Below are positions 8,609 to 17,899 of a stretch of 64,000 nt of DNA, piece after piece; the stretch's first letter is position 1; every line of letters starts with the position of its first letter. Source of the stretch: UBA11136 sp964482135 (GTDB taxonomy: Bacteria; Pseudomonadota; Alphaproteobacteria; UBA11136); assembly GCA_964482135.1 (NCBI GenBank), contig CAYZWF010000003.1, positions 1 through 64,000 of the forward strand, in the 5' to 3' direction. The notes beneath the pieces are model-generated. The model did not search any database. It saw only the letters and a program-made list of their open reading frames with translations, and was not told the origin of the DNA. Both the position numbers and the translations under genes were made by a program.

Positions 8609-9862
8609 TTAAAAACACTCACGTAGCCATAAGCCGAGGCGGCTGAATAAACCGTCCGGCTCCTCCATCCAGCCGCGTGCGCTCACGGGCATGGCGGCGG
8701 TGTTGCGTTGGGCGTAGGCAAGAAGGCCCGCGCAGGTTGAAAAAGCGGGTCCGCCGGTGGCTTCGGCGAGCCCATGGATATGCATCGGTTTGCCGACGCG
8801 GACTTTCTTGTCGAGAATCATGGCGGCGAGATCGCGAATTCCCTGCATCTGGCTTGCGCCGCCGGTCAGCACCACCCGTTGCCCGGCCACCTTGTCGAAG
8901 CCGCTCCTCTCCAGGAGGTCGCGCGCCATCTCCAAGGTTTCCTCGAGACGCGGCCGGATGATCCCGATCAACAGGGATTTGGGCACATGGTTGGGCTGGG
9001 CGTGGACTTCTTCGCCGATGGGCGGAACGTCGATATGGTCGCGGTCATCCATGTCCGAGGGAATGGCGTTGCCGTAGAGCGTCTTCATGCGCTCGGCATT
9101 GGCCATGGTGGTGGACAGCCCGCGCGCGATGTCGCTGGTCACGTGGATCCCGCCCAGGGGAACGCTGCCGGTAAAGACCATATTGCCGTCGAAAAAGACG
9201 GAAAGGGAGGTGGTGCCGCCGCCCATGTCGATACAGGTGACGCCGAGGTCCATTTCGTCCTCTACCAGGGCCGAGAGACCCGAGACGTAGGACGACAGCA
9301 CCATATCCTCGATCTCCAGATGACAGCGCGAGACGCAGTTGCTGAGGTTCCACAGGGATCCCGAGGCCACCGAAACCATGTGCATATTGACGCCGAGGCG
9401 TTCGCCGAACATGCCCCGCGGGTCGCGGATGCCACGGCTGCCGTCGATGGAATAGCTGAGGGGGACGGAATGGATGATTTCCCTGTCCTTGGGCTGGTGG
9501 GTTTCCATGCCGTGCTGGAAAGCCCGGCGCAGGTCGCTGTCACTGATTTCATGCCCGGCGACGGCGCTCTCGACGCTGAAATTATGCGAGCGCGGCTGGC
9601 CCCCGGAAATATTGAGGATGACGCTGTGGATGGTTTCCCCGGCCATCTGTTCGGCGGCGTGGACGGCGCTGGCGATGGAATCGGCCGCCGCGTCCATATC
9701 GACGATGGCACCGCCGCGCAGGCCGTTGGCCGCATGATGGCCGATTCCCACCACCCGCGACCCGCCCGGGTCTCCGGTATCGCCCCGGGTATCACTGCGG
9801 GCGACGAAGCAGCAGATTTTCGTCGTTCCCACGTCCAGGGCTGTGATCAAACCGTTACGCAC
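8609..9862 (-). CDS. ftsA: Cell division protein FtsA
   Basis: FtsA is the actin-fold protein that tethers FtsZ to the membrane and recruits late divisome proteins. The N-terminus ITALDVGTTKICCFVA is the phosphate-1 ATP-binding motif, and DMGGGTTSLSVF is the phosphate-2 motif. VVLTGGASQMQGIRDLA is the adenosine motif. The C-terminal amphipathic tail, LFSRLGLWLRECF, fits the membrane-targeting sequence. Length is 417. It follows ftsQ by about 40 bp and precedes ftsZ, the usual Q-A-Z order. All family features are present. Confidence 0.96.
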   Translation of the reverse strand: MRNGLITALDVGTTKICCFVARSDTRGDTGDPGGSRVVGIGHHAANGLRGGAIVDMDAAADSIASAVHAAEQMAGETIHSVILNISGGQPRSHNFSVESAVAGHEISDSDLRRAFQHGMETHQPKDREIIHSVPLSYSIDGSRGIRDPRGMFGERLGVNMHMVSVASGSLWNLSNCVSRCHLEIEDMVLSSYVSGLSALVEDEMDLGVTCIDMGGGTTSLSVFFDGNMVFTGSVPLGGIHVTSDIARGLSTTMANAERMKTLYGNAIPSDMDDRDHIDVPPIGEEVHAQPNHVPKSLLIGIIRPRLEETLEMARDLLERSGFDKVAGQRVVLTGGASQMQGIRDLAAMILDKKVRVGKPMHIHGLAEATGGPAFSTCAGLLAYAQRNTAAMPVSARGWMEEPDGLFSRLGLWLRECF

Positions 9863-9901
9863 GTTTCCCCCATTTCTTTTTCTTCATGTTTCCGTTCATC
9901 C

Positions 9902-10816
9902 TCATGTGTCGCGGCCTTCTTCTTCGTGTTCGCGCAGTTTTTCCATGGCTTCCGCCGAAAGCTGCATCACCAGCCGGTCGGACAGGCGCAGGTCGATCAC
10001 CACCACGTCGCGGGCGAGAATCTCGTGACGCTGTTCCAGTTCGCGCAGCGTTTCCCAGGCCTGTTTCTGGTTTTCCGCCGGCAGCCGGACACGGACTCCT
10101 GAGTCCAGCTGCAGATCCCAGCGCCGCCCTCCCACGCGAATGGCGGCTATCACCCGTTTTTTCAGATCCGGCCCGCTGGATAGGATCGCGAGCAGTTCCG
10201 GGGCGTGTTGCGGCGCTTCGTCGCCGACGATGAGAGGCAGATCGGGAAAGCGGCCGAGTCCGTCACGGGCAAGGATCACGCCGTCTCCATCCACCGCCAC
10301 GATCCGGCCCTCTCTTTGCCACAGAGCCAGGGGGCGGCGTTCGGTGATGTGGATATAGATGGTTCCGTCAAGGCGGCGCTCGATGGTGGCGTTCTTGACC
10401 CAACTGACGGATTCCAGTCCCTTGCGAGCGGTTTCCGGATCGAAGGTGACGAGGGGCTGTCCGTAGGTGACGCCAAGCGCCGCCATCACCGCGGCGCGCG
10501 TGGTCTCGGAACGGCCCTCCACAAGCACGTGGCGGACGATGAATCCGGCATCCGCCGAGAAGTCGATGGCCCGCTGCCGCAGATCGCGGCCAAGTTCCGC
10601 CGCCTGTTGCGAGAACAGCAGCCAGCCCGGCACCGCCAGCGCCGCCCCGAGCATAAAACCGAGCCTTGCCTGCCACAGAAGGGGATGGCGCGAGCGCAGA
10701 GGCGCCTTGCGCAGGTTGCGCGCTTTCCCTCTCTGGGGAAGGAGGCGGCGCCCCAGAGAAGCCAGGGGGGAGGCCCCAGGGGAAGTCAGGAAGGAGAAGG
10801 GTGTCAGGAGTCGCAT
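9902..10816 (-). CDS. ftsQ: Cell division protein FtsQ
   Basis: FtsQ is a bitopic inner-membrane protein that links early and late divisome proteins. The chosen ATG at 10816 (MRLLTPFSFL) has a strong GGAGGAGG Shine-Dalgarno six bases upstream inside the end of ddl. An in-frame ATG seven codons further up lacks one. The 304-residue protein has a basic cytosolic N-terminus, one membrane segment (about residues 52-70, FMLGAALAVPGWLLF), and a POTRA domain starting near FIVRHVLVEGRSET. The FtsQ domain follows, with ERRPLALWQREGRIVAVDGDG. It overlaps the ddl stop by 13 bases, which implies coupled translation. Confidence 0.93.
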   Translation of the reverse strand: MRLLTPFSFLTSPGASPLASLGRRLLPQRGKARNLRKAPLRSRHPLLWQARLGFMLGAALAVPGWLLFSQQAAELGRDLRQRAIDFSADAGFIVRHVLVEGRSETTRAAVMAALGVTYGQPLVTFDPETARKGLESVSWVKNATIERRLDGTIYIHITERRPLALWQREGRIVAVDGDGVILARDGLGRFPDLPLIVGDEAPQHAPELLAILSSGPDLKKRVIAAIRVGGRRWDLQLDSGVRVRLPAENQKQAWETLRELEQRHEILARDVVVIDLRLSDRLVMQLSAEAMEKLREHEEEGRDT

Positions 10817-11727
10817 GCGGCCTCCTCCACCATCCATTGCACCAGTTCGTCGAAAGAAATTCCGGCCTCGGCGGCGATTTCCGGCAACAGCGATTTCGGC
10901 GTCATGCCGGGCTGGGTGTTGACCTCGAGGATGAACGGTTTTGCCGCGCCCTTGCCGGTGTCGTCATAGCGGAAATCGACCCGGCTCACGCCGCGGCAGC
11001 CCAGGGTCTGGTGCGCCAGCAGCGCCAGTTCCATGAGCTTCTTGGTGTCTTTCTTGGGCAGCGGCGCGGGAACGATATGTTCGGCCATGTGGTCGTCGCT
11101 GTATTTGGCCTCGTAATCGTAGAAACCCTCTGGAGGCCGGATTTCGAGAACCCCCAGCGCCTTGTCGCCCATGACGCCTACGGTGAGTTCCCGTCCCGGG
11201 ATGTAGGTCTCGGCCATGACTTCGTCGCCATAGGGCCAGGAAGCGTGTTCGAAGGGGATGGGCTCGTCGTCGCCGGTGATGATGCGCACGCCGACGCTGG
11301 AGCCTTCGTTAAGGGGCTTGATCACATAGGGCCGTTTCATCACGTCGCCTGCCAGCACCTCGTCGCGGCGGACGATTTTGCCCTTGGGACAGGGAATACC
11401 GGCCTGGGTGAAGAGACGGTTGGCCATGGGTTTGTTCATGGCGAGGCTTGATGCGAGAACGCCGGAATGGGTGTAGGGAAGCGCCATCAGTTCCAGCAGC
11501 CCCTGGATACAGCCGTCTTCGCCGTAACGGCCGTGCAGGGCGTTAAAGACCACGTCGGGCCGGGGAAAGAGCTTGGGCAGCAGTGCTCCCACATCATGGG
11601 CGGCGTCGATGGCGGTGACTCTGTGTTCCGTATTGCGCAGGGATTCCGCCACATTGGCGCCGCTGATGAGGGAAATCTCCCGCTCCGCCGACCAGCCTCC
11701 CATGATGACGGCCACATGCGTGCTCAT
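10804..11727 (-). CDS. ddl: D-alanine--D-alanine ligase
   Basis: Ddl makes D-Ala-D-Ala, the end of the peptidoglycan stem peptide and the MurF substrate. The ATG at 11727 overlaps the murB stop as ATGA, so I chose it over an upstream in-frame start 16 codons earlier. The 307-residue ATP-grasp protein begins VAVIMGGWSAEREIS, the Ddl N-domain signature. It contains LHGRYGEDGCIQG, the ATP-binding KPLNEGSSVGV loop, and the C-terminal metal-binding FILEVNTQPGMT. Motifs are intact. Its position between murB and ftsQ is typical of the alphaproteobacterial cluster. Confidence 0.96.
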   Translation of the reverse strand: MSTHVAVIMGGWSAEREISLISGANVAESLRNTEHRVTAIDAAHDVGALLPKLFPRPDVVFNALHGRYGEDGCIQGLLELMALPYTHSGVLASSLAMNKPMANRLFTQAGIPCPKGKIVRRDEVLAGDVMKRPYVIKPLNEGSSVGVRIITGDDEPIPFEHASWPYGDEVMAETYIPGRELTVGVMGDKALGVLEIRPPEGFYDYEAKYSDDHMAEHIVPAPLPKKDTKKLMELALLAHQTLGCRGVSRVDFRYDDTGKGAAKPFILEVNTQPGMTPKSLLPEIAAEAGISFDELVQWMVEEAACDS

Positions 11728-12671
11728 GCTCCCGTCTCCCCGTTTGCCGGCAGGCCCATGCGGCGGATTTCCCATTCAAGCTCGATGCCGCTCGATTCCA
11801 GGACGCGCTCGCGTATTTCCTCGCCCAACTCTTCGATATCCGTGGCGCTGGCGTCCCCGATATTGATGAGGAAATTGCAGTGCTTTTCGGAAACCATGGC
11901 GCCGCCCTTTTTCAGGCCCCGGCAGCCGGCCGCGTCGATGAGCTGCCACGCCTTTTTCCCCGGCGGATTGACGAAGGTGCTGCCGCCGGTGCGGGTGCCC
12001 CGGGGCTGGCCCTCGTTGCGCGCGGTCTGGATATCGGCCATGCGTTTGCCGATTTCGGACATGTCGCCGGGCTCGCCTTCCATGGTGGCGGCGGTGAACA
12101 CCCAGCTTTTTTCCACGCCGCAGCTGCGGTAGCCGAAGGCCAGCTCTTCGTTGTTCAGGTGATGCAGCTTGCCAGTCTCGTCCACCGCCTCGGCGGCGGT
12201 GGTAATGTCCTTCATTTCTTTGCCGAAGGCCCCGGCATTCATACGCAGGGCGCCGCCGATGGTGCCGGGAATGCCGCTCAGGAACTCGAGCCCCGTGAGC
12301 GAAGTCTTGAAACAGGCCATGGCCACGTTGTAGTCGTAGGCTCCGGCTCCGGCCTGGATTTGGGTGCCCGTCACCTCGATCTCCGAGATCGCCGTGCCCA
12401 TTCGGATCACCACACCGGGGACACCGCCGTCGCGCACGAGAATATTGGAGCCCAGACCGAGCGCCGTGTGGGGGATGTCGGATGGTTTTCCCTTGAGGAA
12501 GGTGATGAGGTCGTCCTCGTCGGCGGGGTCGAACAGGACTTCCACCGCGCCGCCGGTGCGGAACCATGTCTTTTCACCGAGCGCCGCGTTTTCGGTATAT
12601 TTGCCGCGAACCGGGGGCAGTCGTGAGGTGAGATCGTTCTCGAAACTTTTTCTCATGGCGTTCTGGTTCAT
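11724..12671 (-). CDS. murB: UDP-N-acetylenolpyruvoylglucosamine reductase MurB
   Basis: MurB is the FAD enzyme that reduces UDP-GlcNAc-enolpyruvate to UDP-MurNAc. The N-terminal FAD-binding domain shows TWFRTGGAVEVLFDP and LGLGSNILVRDGG. The middle has LSGIPGTIGGALRMNAGAFG. The substrate-domain catalytic segments include YRSCGVEKSWVFTAA and GSTFVNPPG, with the catalytic Ser in that region and the type I-like tail GAMVSEKHCNFLIN. Length is 315. Both ends are ATGA overlaps, with murC upstream and ddl downstream, so translation of the three genes is coupled. Confidence 0.96.
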   Translation of the reverse strand: MNQNAMRKSFENDLTSRLPPVRGKYTENAALGEKTWFRTGGAVEVLFDPADEDDLITFLKGKPSDIPHTALGLGSNILVRDGGVPGVVIRMGTAISEIEVTGTQIQAGAGAYDYNVAMACFKTSLTGLEFLSGIPGTIGGALRMNAGAFGKEMKDITTAAEAVDETGKLHHLNNEELAFGYRSCGVEKSWVFTAATMEGEPGDMSEIGKRMADIQTARNEGQPRGTRTGGSTFVNPPGKKAWQLIDAAGCRGLKKGGAMVSEKHCNFLINIGDASATDIEELGEEIRERVLESSGIELEWEIRRMGLPANGETGA

Positions 12672-14110
12672 GACGCCCTCGCCGGTGTTGCGGAGTCGTC
12701 TCCGGCAAGTTGCGCCAGTTCCTGTGGCAGAGCGGTGGCCCAGTTGGTGCTGTTGCCCGCGCCCATGCAGATGACCATGTCGCCGGGCTGGGTGATTTCG
12801 CGTACCAGCGGGGCAAGCCGGGAAGAATCGTCAAGAGCGAGGACCTCCTTGTGACCATGGCCGCGCAGTCCCTCGATCAGGTCGTCGCGGCCGGCGCCTT
12901 CCAGGGGCTCCTCACCGGCGGCGTAGACGTCGGCCACGATCACCGCGTCGGCGTCGTTGAAGCAGGTGCAGAATTCCTCGAACAGACTGAGCAGCCGCGA
13001 ATAGCGATGGGGCTGGACCATGGCGATAAGCCGGTTTTCACCACAGGTGGCGCGCGCCGCCTTGAGAACGGCGGCGATTTCCACGGGATGGTGGGCGTAA
13101 TCGTCGATGATGGTGACGCCGTCGGCCGCGCCGGTCGTGGTAAAGCGCCGCTTGACCCCGCCAAAGGCGGCCAGGCCCTTGCGCATGACATCGGCGTCGA
13201 GGCCCATCGCCCAACCCACCGCCAACGCGCCCAGGGCGTTCTGGACGTTGTATTCACCGACCATGGGCAGGCGCATGTCCGGCCAGGTGGTTTCGGTTTC
13301 GTGAGCACGGTCGGTCACCACCACCTGGAAGCACATGCCCTCGGAATCGCTCTCCAGGTTGATGGCGCGCATGTCGGCCTGGGGGCTGAGTCCGTAGGTA
13401 ATGACGCGGCGGCCCGACATCCGGGGGATCAGACTCTGGACTTCCGGATGGTCGATGCAGAGCACGGCGAATCCGTAAAAGGGAATGTTGCGCAGGAAGG
13501 CCTCGAAGGCTCCGCGCAGATCGTCGAAGGAGCCGTAGAAATCGAGATGCTCGGCGTCCATGTTGGTGACCACGGCGATGGTGGCGGGAAGCTTGACGAA
13601 GGTGCCGTCGGATTCGTCGGCCTCCACCACCATCCAGTCGCCGCCGCCAAGCCGGGCATTGGTGCCGTAGGCGTTGATGATGCCGCCGTTGATGACCGTG
13701 GGATCGAGGCCGGCGCCATCGAGGATGGCCGCGATCATGGAGGTCGACGTGGTCTTGCCGTGGGTGCCGCCCACCGCGATGGACCATTTCAGGCGCATCA
13801 GCTCGGCCAGCATTTCGGCGCGGCGCACCACGGGAATCTTAGCCGCTCGGGCAGCGGTGAGCTCCGGGTTGTTGGTATCCACCGCCGAGGACACCACCAC
13901 CACCGCGGCCTCGCCCAGGTTTTCAGGATTATGTCCCGTCATCACCGGCACGCCGAGACCGGCCAGGCGCTTCACGTTGGCGTTTTCCTGGAGGTCGCTG
14001 CCCTGTACCGAATAGCCCAGATTATGCATGACCTCGGCGATGCCGCTCATGCCGATGCCGCCGATACCGATGAAATGTATGGTGCCCAGGGGCAGGGGAA
14101 TGGCCTTCAT
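12668..14110 (-). CDS. murC: UDP-N-acetylmuramate--L-alanine ligase MurC
   Basis: MurC adds L-Ala to UDP-MurNAc, the first step of the stem peptide. The ATG at 14110 (MKAIPLPLGTIHFIGIGGIG) overlaps the murG stop as ATGA. A longer in-frame reading 25 codons upstream lies inside murG and was rejected. Residues 11-20 are the N-terminal Rossmann motif, the ATP loop GTHGKTT is at 115-121, and the central segment VEADESDGTF and the C-terminal DDYAHHPVEI signature are present. Length is 480, normal for the family. Confidence 0.96.
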   Translation of the reverse strand: MKAIPLPLGTIHFIGIGGIGMSGIAEVMHNLGYSVQGSDLQENANVKRLAGLGVPVMTGHNPENLGEAAVVVVSSAVDTNNPELTAARAAKIPVVRRAEMLAELMRLKWSIAVGGTHGKTTSTSMIAAILDGAGLDPTVINGGIINAYGTNARLGGGDWMVVEADESDGTFVKLPATIAVVTNMDAEHLDFYGSFDDLRGAFEAFLRNIPFYGFAVLCIDHPEVQSLIPRMSGRRVITYGLSPQADMRAINLESDSEGMCFQVVVTDRAHETETTWPDMRLPMVGEYNVQNALGALAVGWAMGLDADVMRKGLAAFGGVKRRFTTTGAADGVTIIDDYAHHPVEIAAVLKAARATCGENRLIAMVQPHRYSRLLSLFEEFCTCFNDADAVIVADVYAAGEEPLEGAGRDDLIEGLRGHGHKEVLALDDSSRLAPLVREITQPGDMVICMGAGNSTNWATALPQELAQLAGDDSATPARAS

Positions 14111-15297
14111 GCCGCTGCCTCCCTTTGGGACTGTGCCGCGCCGTCCGATGTCTCGCCCTCGCCGTTGGACGGCAACAACGTCCATGCGGTATCGGCCAGC
14201 CGCGCGGCGGCGTCGGGGATTCCCAGCCTGCGGGCTGCCACGGCCGCCTTTTGCAGGATCTCGGGGCTTTCAAGGAAGGAGCAGAGCATCCCCGCAAGGA
14301 CGGGGGCCGTAAAGTCGCGCTCGGCGAACACCCAGGCGCCTCCGTCCGCCTCGATGGCGTGGGCATTGGCGCTTTGATGGTCGTCCATGGCGAAGGGATA
14401 GGGCACCAGAACGGCGGGCCGTCCGGCGGCGGTGGTCTCGGCCACGGTGCTGGCGCCGGCGCGGCCGATGACGAGATGGGCCTGGCGCATACGTTGCGGA
14501 ACATCGTCGAAGAAGGGCTCGACGGTGGCGGTCAGCTCCAGCGCCTCGTAAATACCCCGCACTCTGTTTATGTCCTCGGCGCGGCATTGGTGGGAGATAT
14601 GGAGCCGGGCGCGGGCGGCCGCCGGCATGAAGGCGATGGCGTCGGGCAGGATGCGCCCGAACACGGCGGCGCCCTGGCTGCCGCCCATGATCAGGAGATT
14701 CAAGCTGTCGTTCGTGCCCAGGGACGGATACGGGGTATAGCGGATGGCGGAAATGTCGGACCGCACCGGATTGCCGGTGCGCGTGGCCTTGGTCTTGTGG
14801 CGCCGGGTTAACCGCGCCACGTCCTCGAACGAGGTGGCGATGGCTTCCGCCATGGGGGCCAGCAACCGGTTGGCCCGGCCCAGCACCGCGTTCTGTTCAT
14901 GGATCAGGGTGGGCAGGTGCTGCCACCGCGCGGCGAGCATGGTGGGGATGCTGGCATAGCCGCCGAAACCCACCACCAGCGAGGGTTTGATCTCGCGCAA
15001 CAGGCACCCGGCCTCGAGGGTGCCGCGTACCATGGCGGCCACACCGCCGAGTTTTGCCGTGACCCCGCCCGATAACCGCCCGGCGCTGATGGTATGTACG
15101 GCCACCTCGCCGGGAAGATCGCCGAAAGAGGTGCCCCTGTCATCGGTGAGGAGGACCAGCTTGCAGCCCCGCGTCACCAGCTCTTGAGCCAATGCCTGGG
15201 CCGGGAACATATGGCCGCCGGTGCCGCCTGCCGTCAGCGCCACCAGCGGGGGCGTCAGGGGATTTTTAAGGGCGTTCATGGCGTCCTGGGCGTTCAT
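14107..15297 (-). CDS. murG: Lipid II synthase MurG (GlcNAc transferase)
   Basis: MurG transfers GlcNAc onto lipid I at the cytoplasmic face of the membrane to make lipid II. The ATG at 15297 overlaps the ftsW stop (ATGA) and has a GGGAGGA Shine-Dalgarno about five bases upstream. A second in-frame ATG lies six codons later within a short direct repeat. The 396-residue GT-B protein contains the G-loop GGTGGH at 24-29, VVGFGGYASIPTML, LIHEQNAVLGRANRLL, and LIMGGSQGAAVF in the C-domain. The UDP-sugar binding segment VIGRAGASTVAE follows. The frame stays open upstream across ftsW, but that extension is only the shadow frame. Confidence 0.96.
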   Translation of the reverse strand: MNAQDAMNALKNPLTPPLVALTAGGTGGHMFPAQALAQELVTRGCKLVLLTDDRGTSFGDLPGEVAVHTISAGRLSGGVTAKLGGVAAMVRGTLEAGCLLREIKPSLVVGFGGYASIPTMLAARWQHLPTLIHEQNAVLGRANRLLAPMAEAIATSFEDVARLTRRHKTKATRTGNPVRSDISAIRYTPYPSLGTNDSLNLLIMGGSQGAAVFGRILPDAIAFMPAAARARLHISHQCRAEDINRVRGIYEALELTATVEPFFDDVPQRMRQAHLVIGRAGASTVAETTAAGRPAVLVPYPFAMDDHQSANAHAIEADGGAWVFAERDFTAPVLAGMLCSFLESPEILQKAAVAARRLGIPDAAARLADTAWTLLPSNGEGETSDGAAQSQREAAA

Positions 15298-16427
15298 GGC
15301 GTTCCTCCCAGCGCTCCTATCCCTGTGCGGCGCCGGGTCAGCGCCAGCACCATGCCCATGCCAAGCGACAGCGCCATCAGGGACGAGCCGCCGTAGGAGA
15401 TGAAGGGCAGGGTCATGCCCTTGGTGGGAATGAGATGCAGGGATGAGGCCATGTTGACGATGGCCTGAAGGCCGAACTGGACCAGCAATCCGGTCCCGGC
15501 GAGAAGCACGAAAAGGCTGTTTTCCTCCATCAGGCGGCTGAAGCCGCGCACCATGATGAAGGCGAACAGACCGGCGATGGCGAGGCAGGCAAACAAGCCG
15601 AATTCCTCTCCGGCCACGGCGAAAATGAAATCGGCATGGGCATCGGGCAGTACCTCCTTGACCGTACCTTCGCCCGGCCCGCGCCCCGTCAGGCCGCCAT
15701 GCATGAAGGCCTCCATGGAGGTGGTGACCTGGTAGCTGTCGCCGGTGGCGGGATCGAGAAAACGATCGATGCGGCTGGCCACATGGGGCAGGGCGAAATA
15801 GCCCGCCGCCAGACCGCCGCCGGCCATGACCATAAGCACGGCCATCCAGGCCAGGGGCAGCCCGGCGAGGAAGAACTGGGTGAACCAGACCGCGGCAATG
15901 ACCACCGCCATGCCGAAATCGGGCTGCATCAGCAACAGACCGATCACCAGAAGGAACAGGCCGCCGATCAGGAAATTGCCGGGAGACCCCCTTTTCAGGC
16001 GCGCCTGGGCAAACATCCAGGCGGCCACGACGATAAAGCTGGGCTTGACGAATTCCGAGGGTTGCAGGGAGAACCCGGCGATCGAAATCCAGCGCCGCGC
16101 GCCCTTGATCTCCGCGCCCGAGGTCAGGGTCGCCACGAGAAGAATCAGGGAGCCGATGAAGACGGCCACCGCCAGGCGGCACACCTCTTTCGGCGACAGC
16201 ATGGATACCGAGGCCATAATGAAGGCCGCCAGCGGCATCAGGATGAACTGGCGGCGCACGAAATAGAAGGGATCGAGACCCAGCCGGTCGGCCACGGGCG
16301 GGCTTGCGGCGAGAATGAGAAGCGCGCCGAAGGCCCCGAGGATGGCCAGCGCGCCCAGCGCCCAGCGGTCCACGGTCCACCACCAGCGCCCGATGACGCT
16401 TGTATCGTTGCGCGCGAATCCGCTCAT
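15294..16427 (-). CDS. ftsW: Septal peptidoglycan polymerase FtsW (SEDS family)
   Basis: FtsW is the SEDS glycosyltransferase that polymerises lipid II at the septum with FtsI. The 377-residue protein has about ten hydrophobic membrane segments. The family signatures include GARRWISIAGFSLQPSEFVK in the central region and the periplasmic GLTGRGPGEGTVKEVLPDAH segment with its conserved Asp/Glu. The C-terminal signature is LHLIPTKGMTLPFISYGGSS. It overlaps murD at its start and murG at its end by ATGA junctions. Adjacency to ftsI in the same cluster supports FtsW over RodA. Confidence 0.96.
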   Translation of the reverse strand: MSGFARNDTSVIGRWWWTVDRWALGALAILGAFGALLILAASPPVADRLGLDPFYFVRRQFILMPLAAFIMASVSMLSPKEVCRLAVAVFIGSLILLVATLTSGAEIKGARRWISIAGFSLQPSEFVKPSFIVVAAWMFAQARLKRGSPGNFLIGGLFLLVIGLLLMQPDFGMAVVIAAVWFTQFFLAGLPLAWMAVLMVMAGGGLAAGYFALPHVASRIDRFLDPATGDSYQVTTSMEAFMHGGLTGRGPGEGTVKEVLPDAHADFIFAVAGEEFGLFACLAIAGLFAFIMVRGFSRLMEENSLFVLLAGTGLLVQFGLQAIVNMASSLHLIPTKGMTLPFISYGGSSLMALSLGMGMVLALTRRRTGIGALGGTP

Positions 16428-17893
16428 GGCGCGGCCTCCTTGTGGTGGAGGTCATTGTCTTCTGTGGAGCCATTGTCGTTGGTGCCGGCGCGCTTGCGGG
16501 CCAGGGCGCGGAAGGCGTCGCCGCGGGCCTCGAAATCACGCCATTGATCAAAGGAGGCGCAGGCCGGGGAAAACAGAACTGTCGGTGTGGCGTCGGAGCC
16601 GGTCCTGGTTTCTGGACCGGTTTCTGCCCCGGATTCTGAAAGAGCCATGTCACAGGCCCCGGCGAAGGCGGTTTCGAGATCAACCGCAAGGGTCACCTCC
16701 ACCTGTCCCTGGAGGGTGCGGGCAAAGTCGTCGGCGGCCTCGCCCATGAGAAAGGCGTGGCGGATGCGTCCGAAGTAAGGGGCCAGTGATGCAATGCCGC
16801 CTTCCTTGGCCCGGCCGCCGGCAATCCAGATGATGGGGTCGTAACAGTCCAGGGCGCGGGCCGTGGCCGCGGCATTGGTGGCCTTGCTGTCATTGATGAA
16901 GGCGACGCCGCCGATACAGGCCACCAACTCCTGGCGATGGGGCAGGCCGGGGAAGCTGTGGATGGCGTCGCGAATCTGCGGCATGGCGAGCCCCGCGGCG
17001 CGGGTGGCGGCAAAGGCGGCGGCGGCGTTCTGGGCGTTGTGGGAGCCGGGCAGGGCGGTGGCGGTGGCCATCTCCATGACCCGCTCCTCGCGGCCCTCGA
17101 TATCATTGACCAGCCAGCCGTCCTCCACATAGACGCCGCCCGCTGCTTTGTCGGTCCCGGAGACCGGAATGGTGAGCACGCCGTCCCTGGATTTGAGGCT
17201 TTCGAACAGTTCGCGCGAATGGCAATCGTCGATGCCGATGACGGCGGTATGGGAGGCCCCCTGGCCCGCGAAAACTCGCTCCTTGGCGCCCCTATAGCCC
17301 GCCAGCCCGCCATGGCGGTCCATATGGTCGGGGCTGATATTGAGCAGAACGGCGATGTCGAAAACCAGGGTCGAGACCAGTTCGAGCTGGTAGGAGGACA
17401 TCTCCAGCACGTAATAGCCGCCGGGTCCGGGTTCATCGAGGGCCACAGAGGGCACCCCGAGATTGCCGCCGGTCTGTGCGTTGCGTCCGGCCTGGTCGAG
17501 GATATGGCCGATCAGCGCGGTGGTGGTGGACTTGCCGTTGGTGCCGGTGACACCGATGAAGGTGGCGCCGGTGGCGGCGCGGGAGAGAAGCTCGGTCTCG
17601 CCGATGATTTCGCAGCCCGCCACCCGCGCCCGTGTCACCACCTCATGGGGTTCGGGGAAATTGTGGGGAATGCCGGGGGAGAGCACCAGCGCGGTGATAG
17701 TTGAGAAATCCTCGCTCATGAGATCGGCCAGCGGTACGTCTTCGGCCTTGGCCTGGTGGCGGCTTTCCTGGTTGTCGTCCCAGGCCAGCACATGGGCATT
17801 GCTGTGGATCAGGGCGCGCGCCGCCGCCATGCCCGACGTGCCGAGTCCCAGTACGGCCACGCGATGTCCCGACATGGAAGGAATGGCGATCAT
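16424..17893 (-). CDS. murD: UDP-N-acetylmuramoylalanine--D-glutamate ligase MurD
   Basis: MurD adds D-Glu to UDP-MurNAc-L-Ala. The 489-residue protein begins with the Rossmann segment RVAVLGLGTSGMAAA and has the ATP loop GTNGKSTT at 117-124. The central Mur-ligase segment is LEMSSYQLELV, followed by LNISPDHMDRHGG, and in the C-domain FINDSKATNAAA and IAGGRAKEGG. The C-terminal 30 residues (RAGTNDNGSTEDN) are low-complexity and probably disordered, making the protein slightly longer than usual. It follows mraY with a six-base spacer and overlaps ftsW. Confidence 0.96.
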   Translation of the reverse strand: MIAIPSMSGHRVAVLGLGTSGMAAARALIHSNAHVLAWDDNQESRHQAKAEDVPLADLMSEDFSTITALVLSPGIPHNFPEPHEVVTRARVAGCEIIGETELLSRAATGATFIGVTGTNGKSTTTALIGHILDQAGRNAQTGGNLGVPSVALDEPGPGGYYVLEMSSYQLELVSTLVFDIAVLLNISPDHMDRHGGLAGYRGAKERVFAGQGASHTAVIGIDDCHSRELFESLKSRDGVLTIPVSGTDKAAGGVYVEDGWLVNDIEGREERVMEMATATALPGSHNAQNAAAAFAATRAAGLAMPQIRDAIHSFPGLPHRQELVACIGGVAFINDSKATNAAATARALDCYDPIIWIAGGRAKEGGIASLAPYFGRIRHAFLMGEAADDFARTLQGQVEVTLAVDLETAFAGACDMALSESGAETGPETRTGSDATPTVLFSPACASFDQWRDFEARGDAFRALARKRAGTNDNGSTEDNDLHHKEAAP

Positions 17894-17899
17894 CTCCCC

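Noticed and set aside
12710..14377. Long plus-strand frame opposite murC
   Set aside because: High GC produces long antisense frames. Its composition is His/Gly-rich and it lies fully opposite conserved genes.
14107..16689. 860-residue open frame extending murG upstream across ftsW
   Set aside because: The upstream part is the shadow of ftsW in another frame, rich in Arg/Gly with no domain. The murG ATG at 15297 has its own Shine-Dalgarno and overlaps the ftsW stop.
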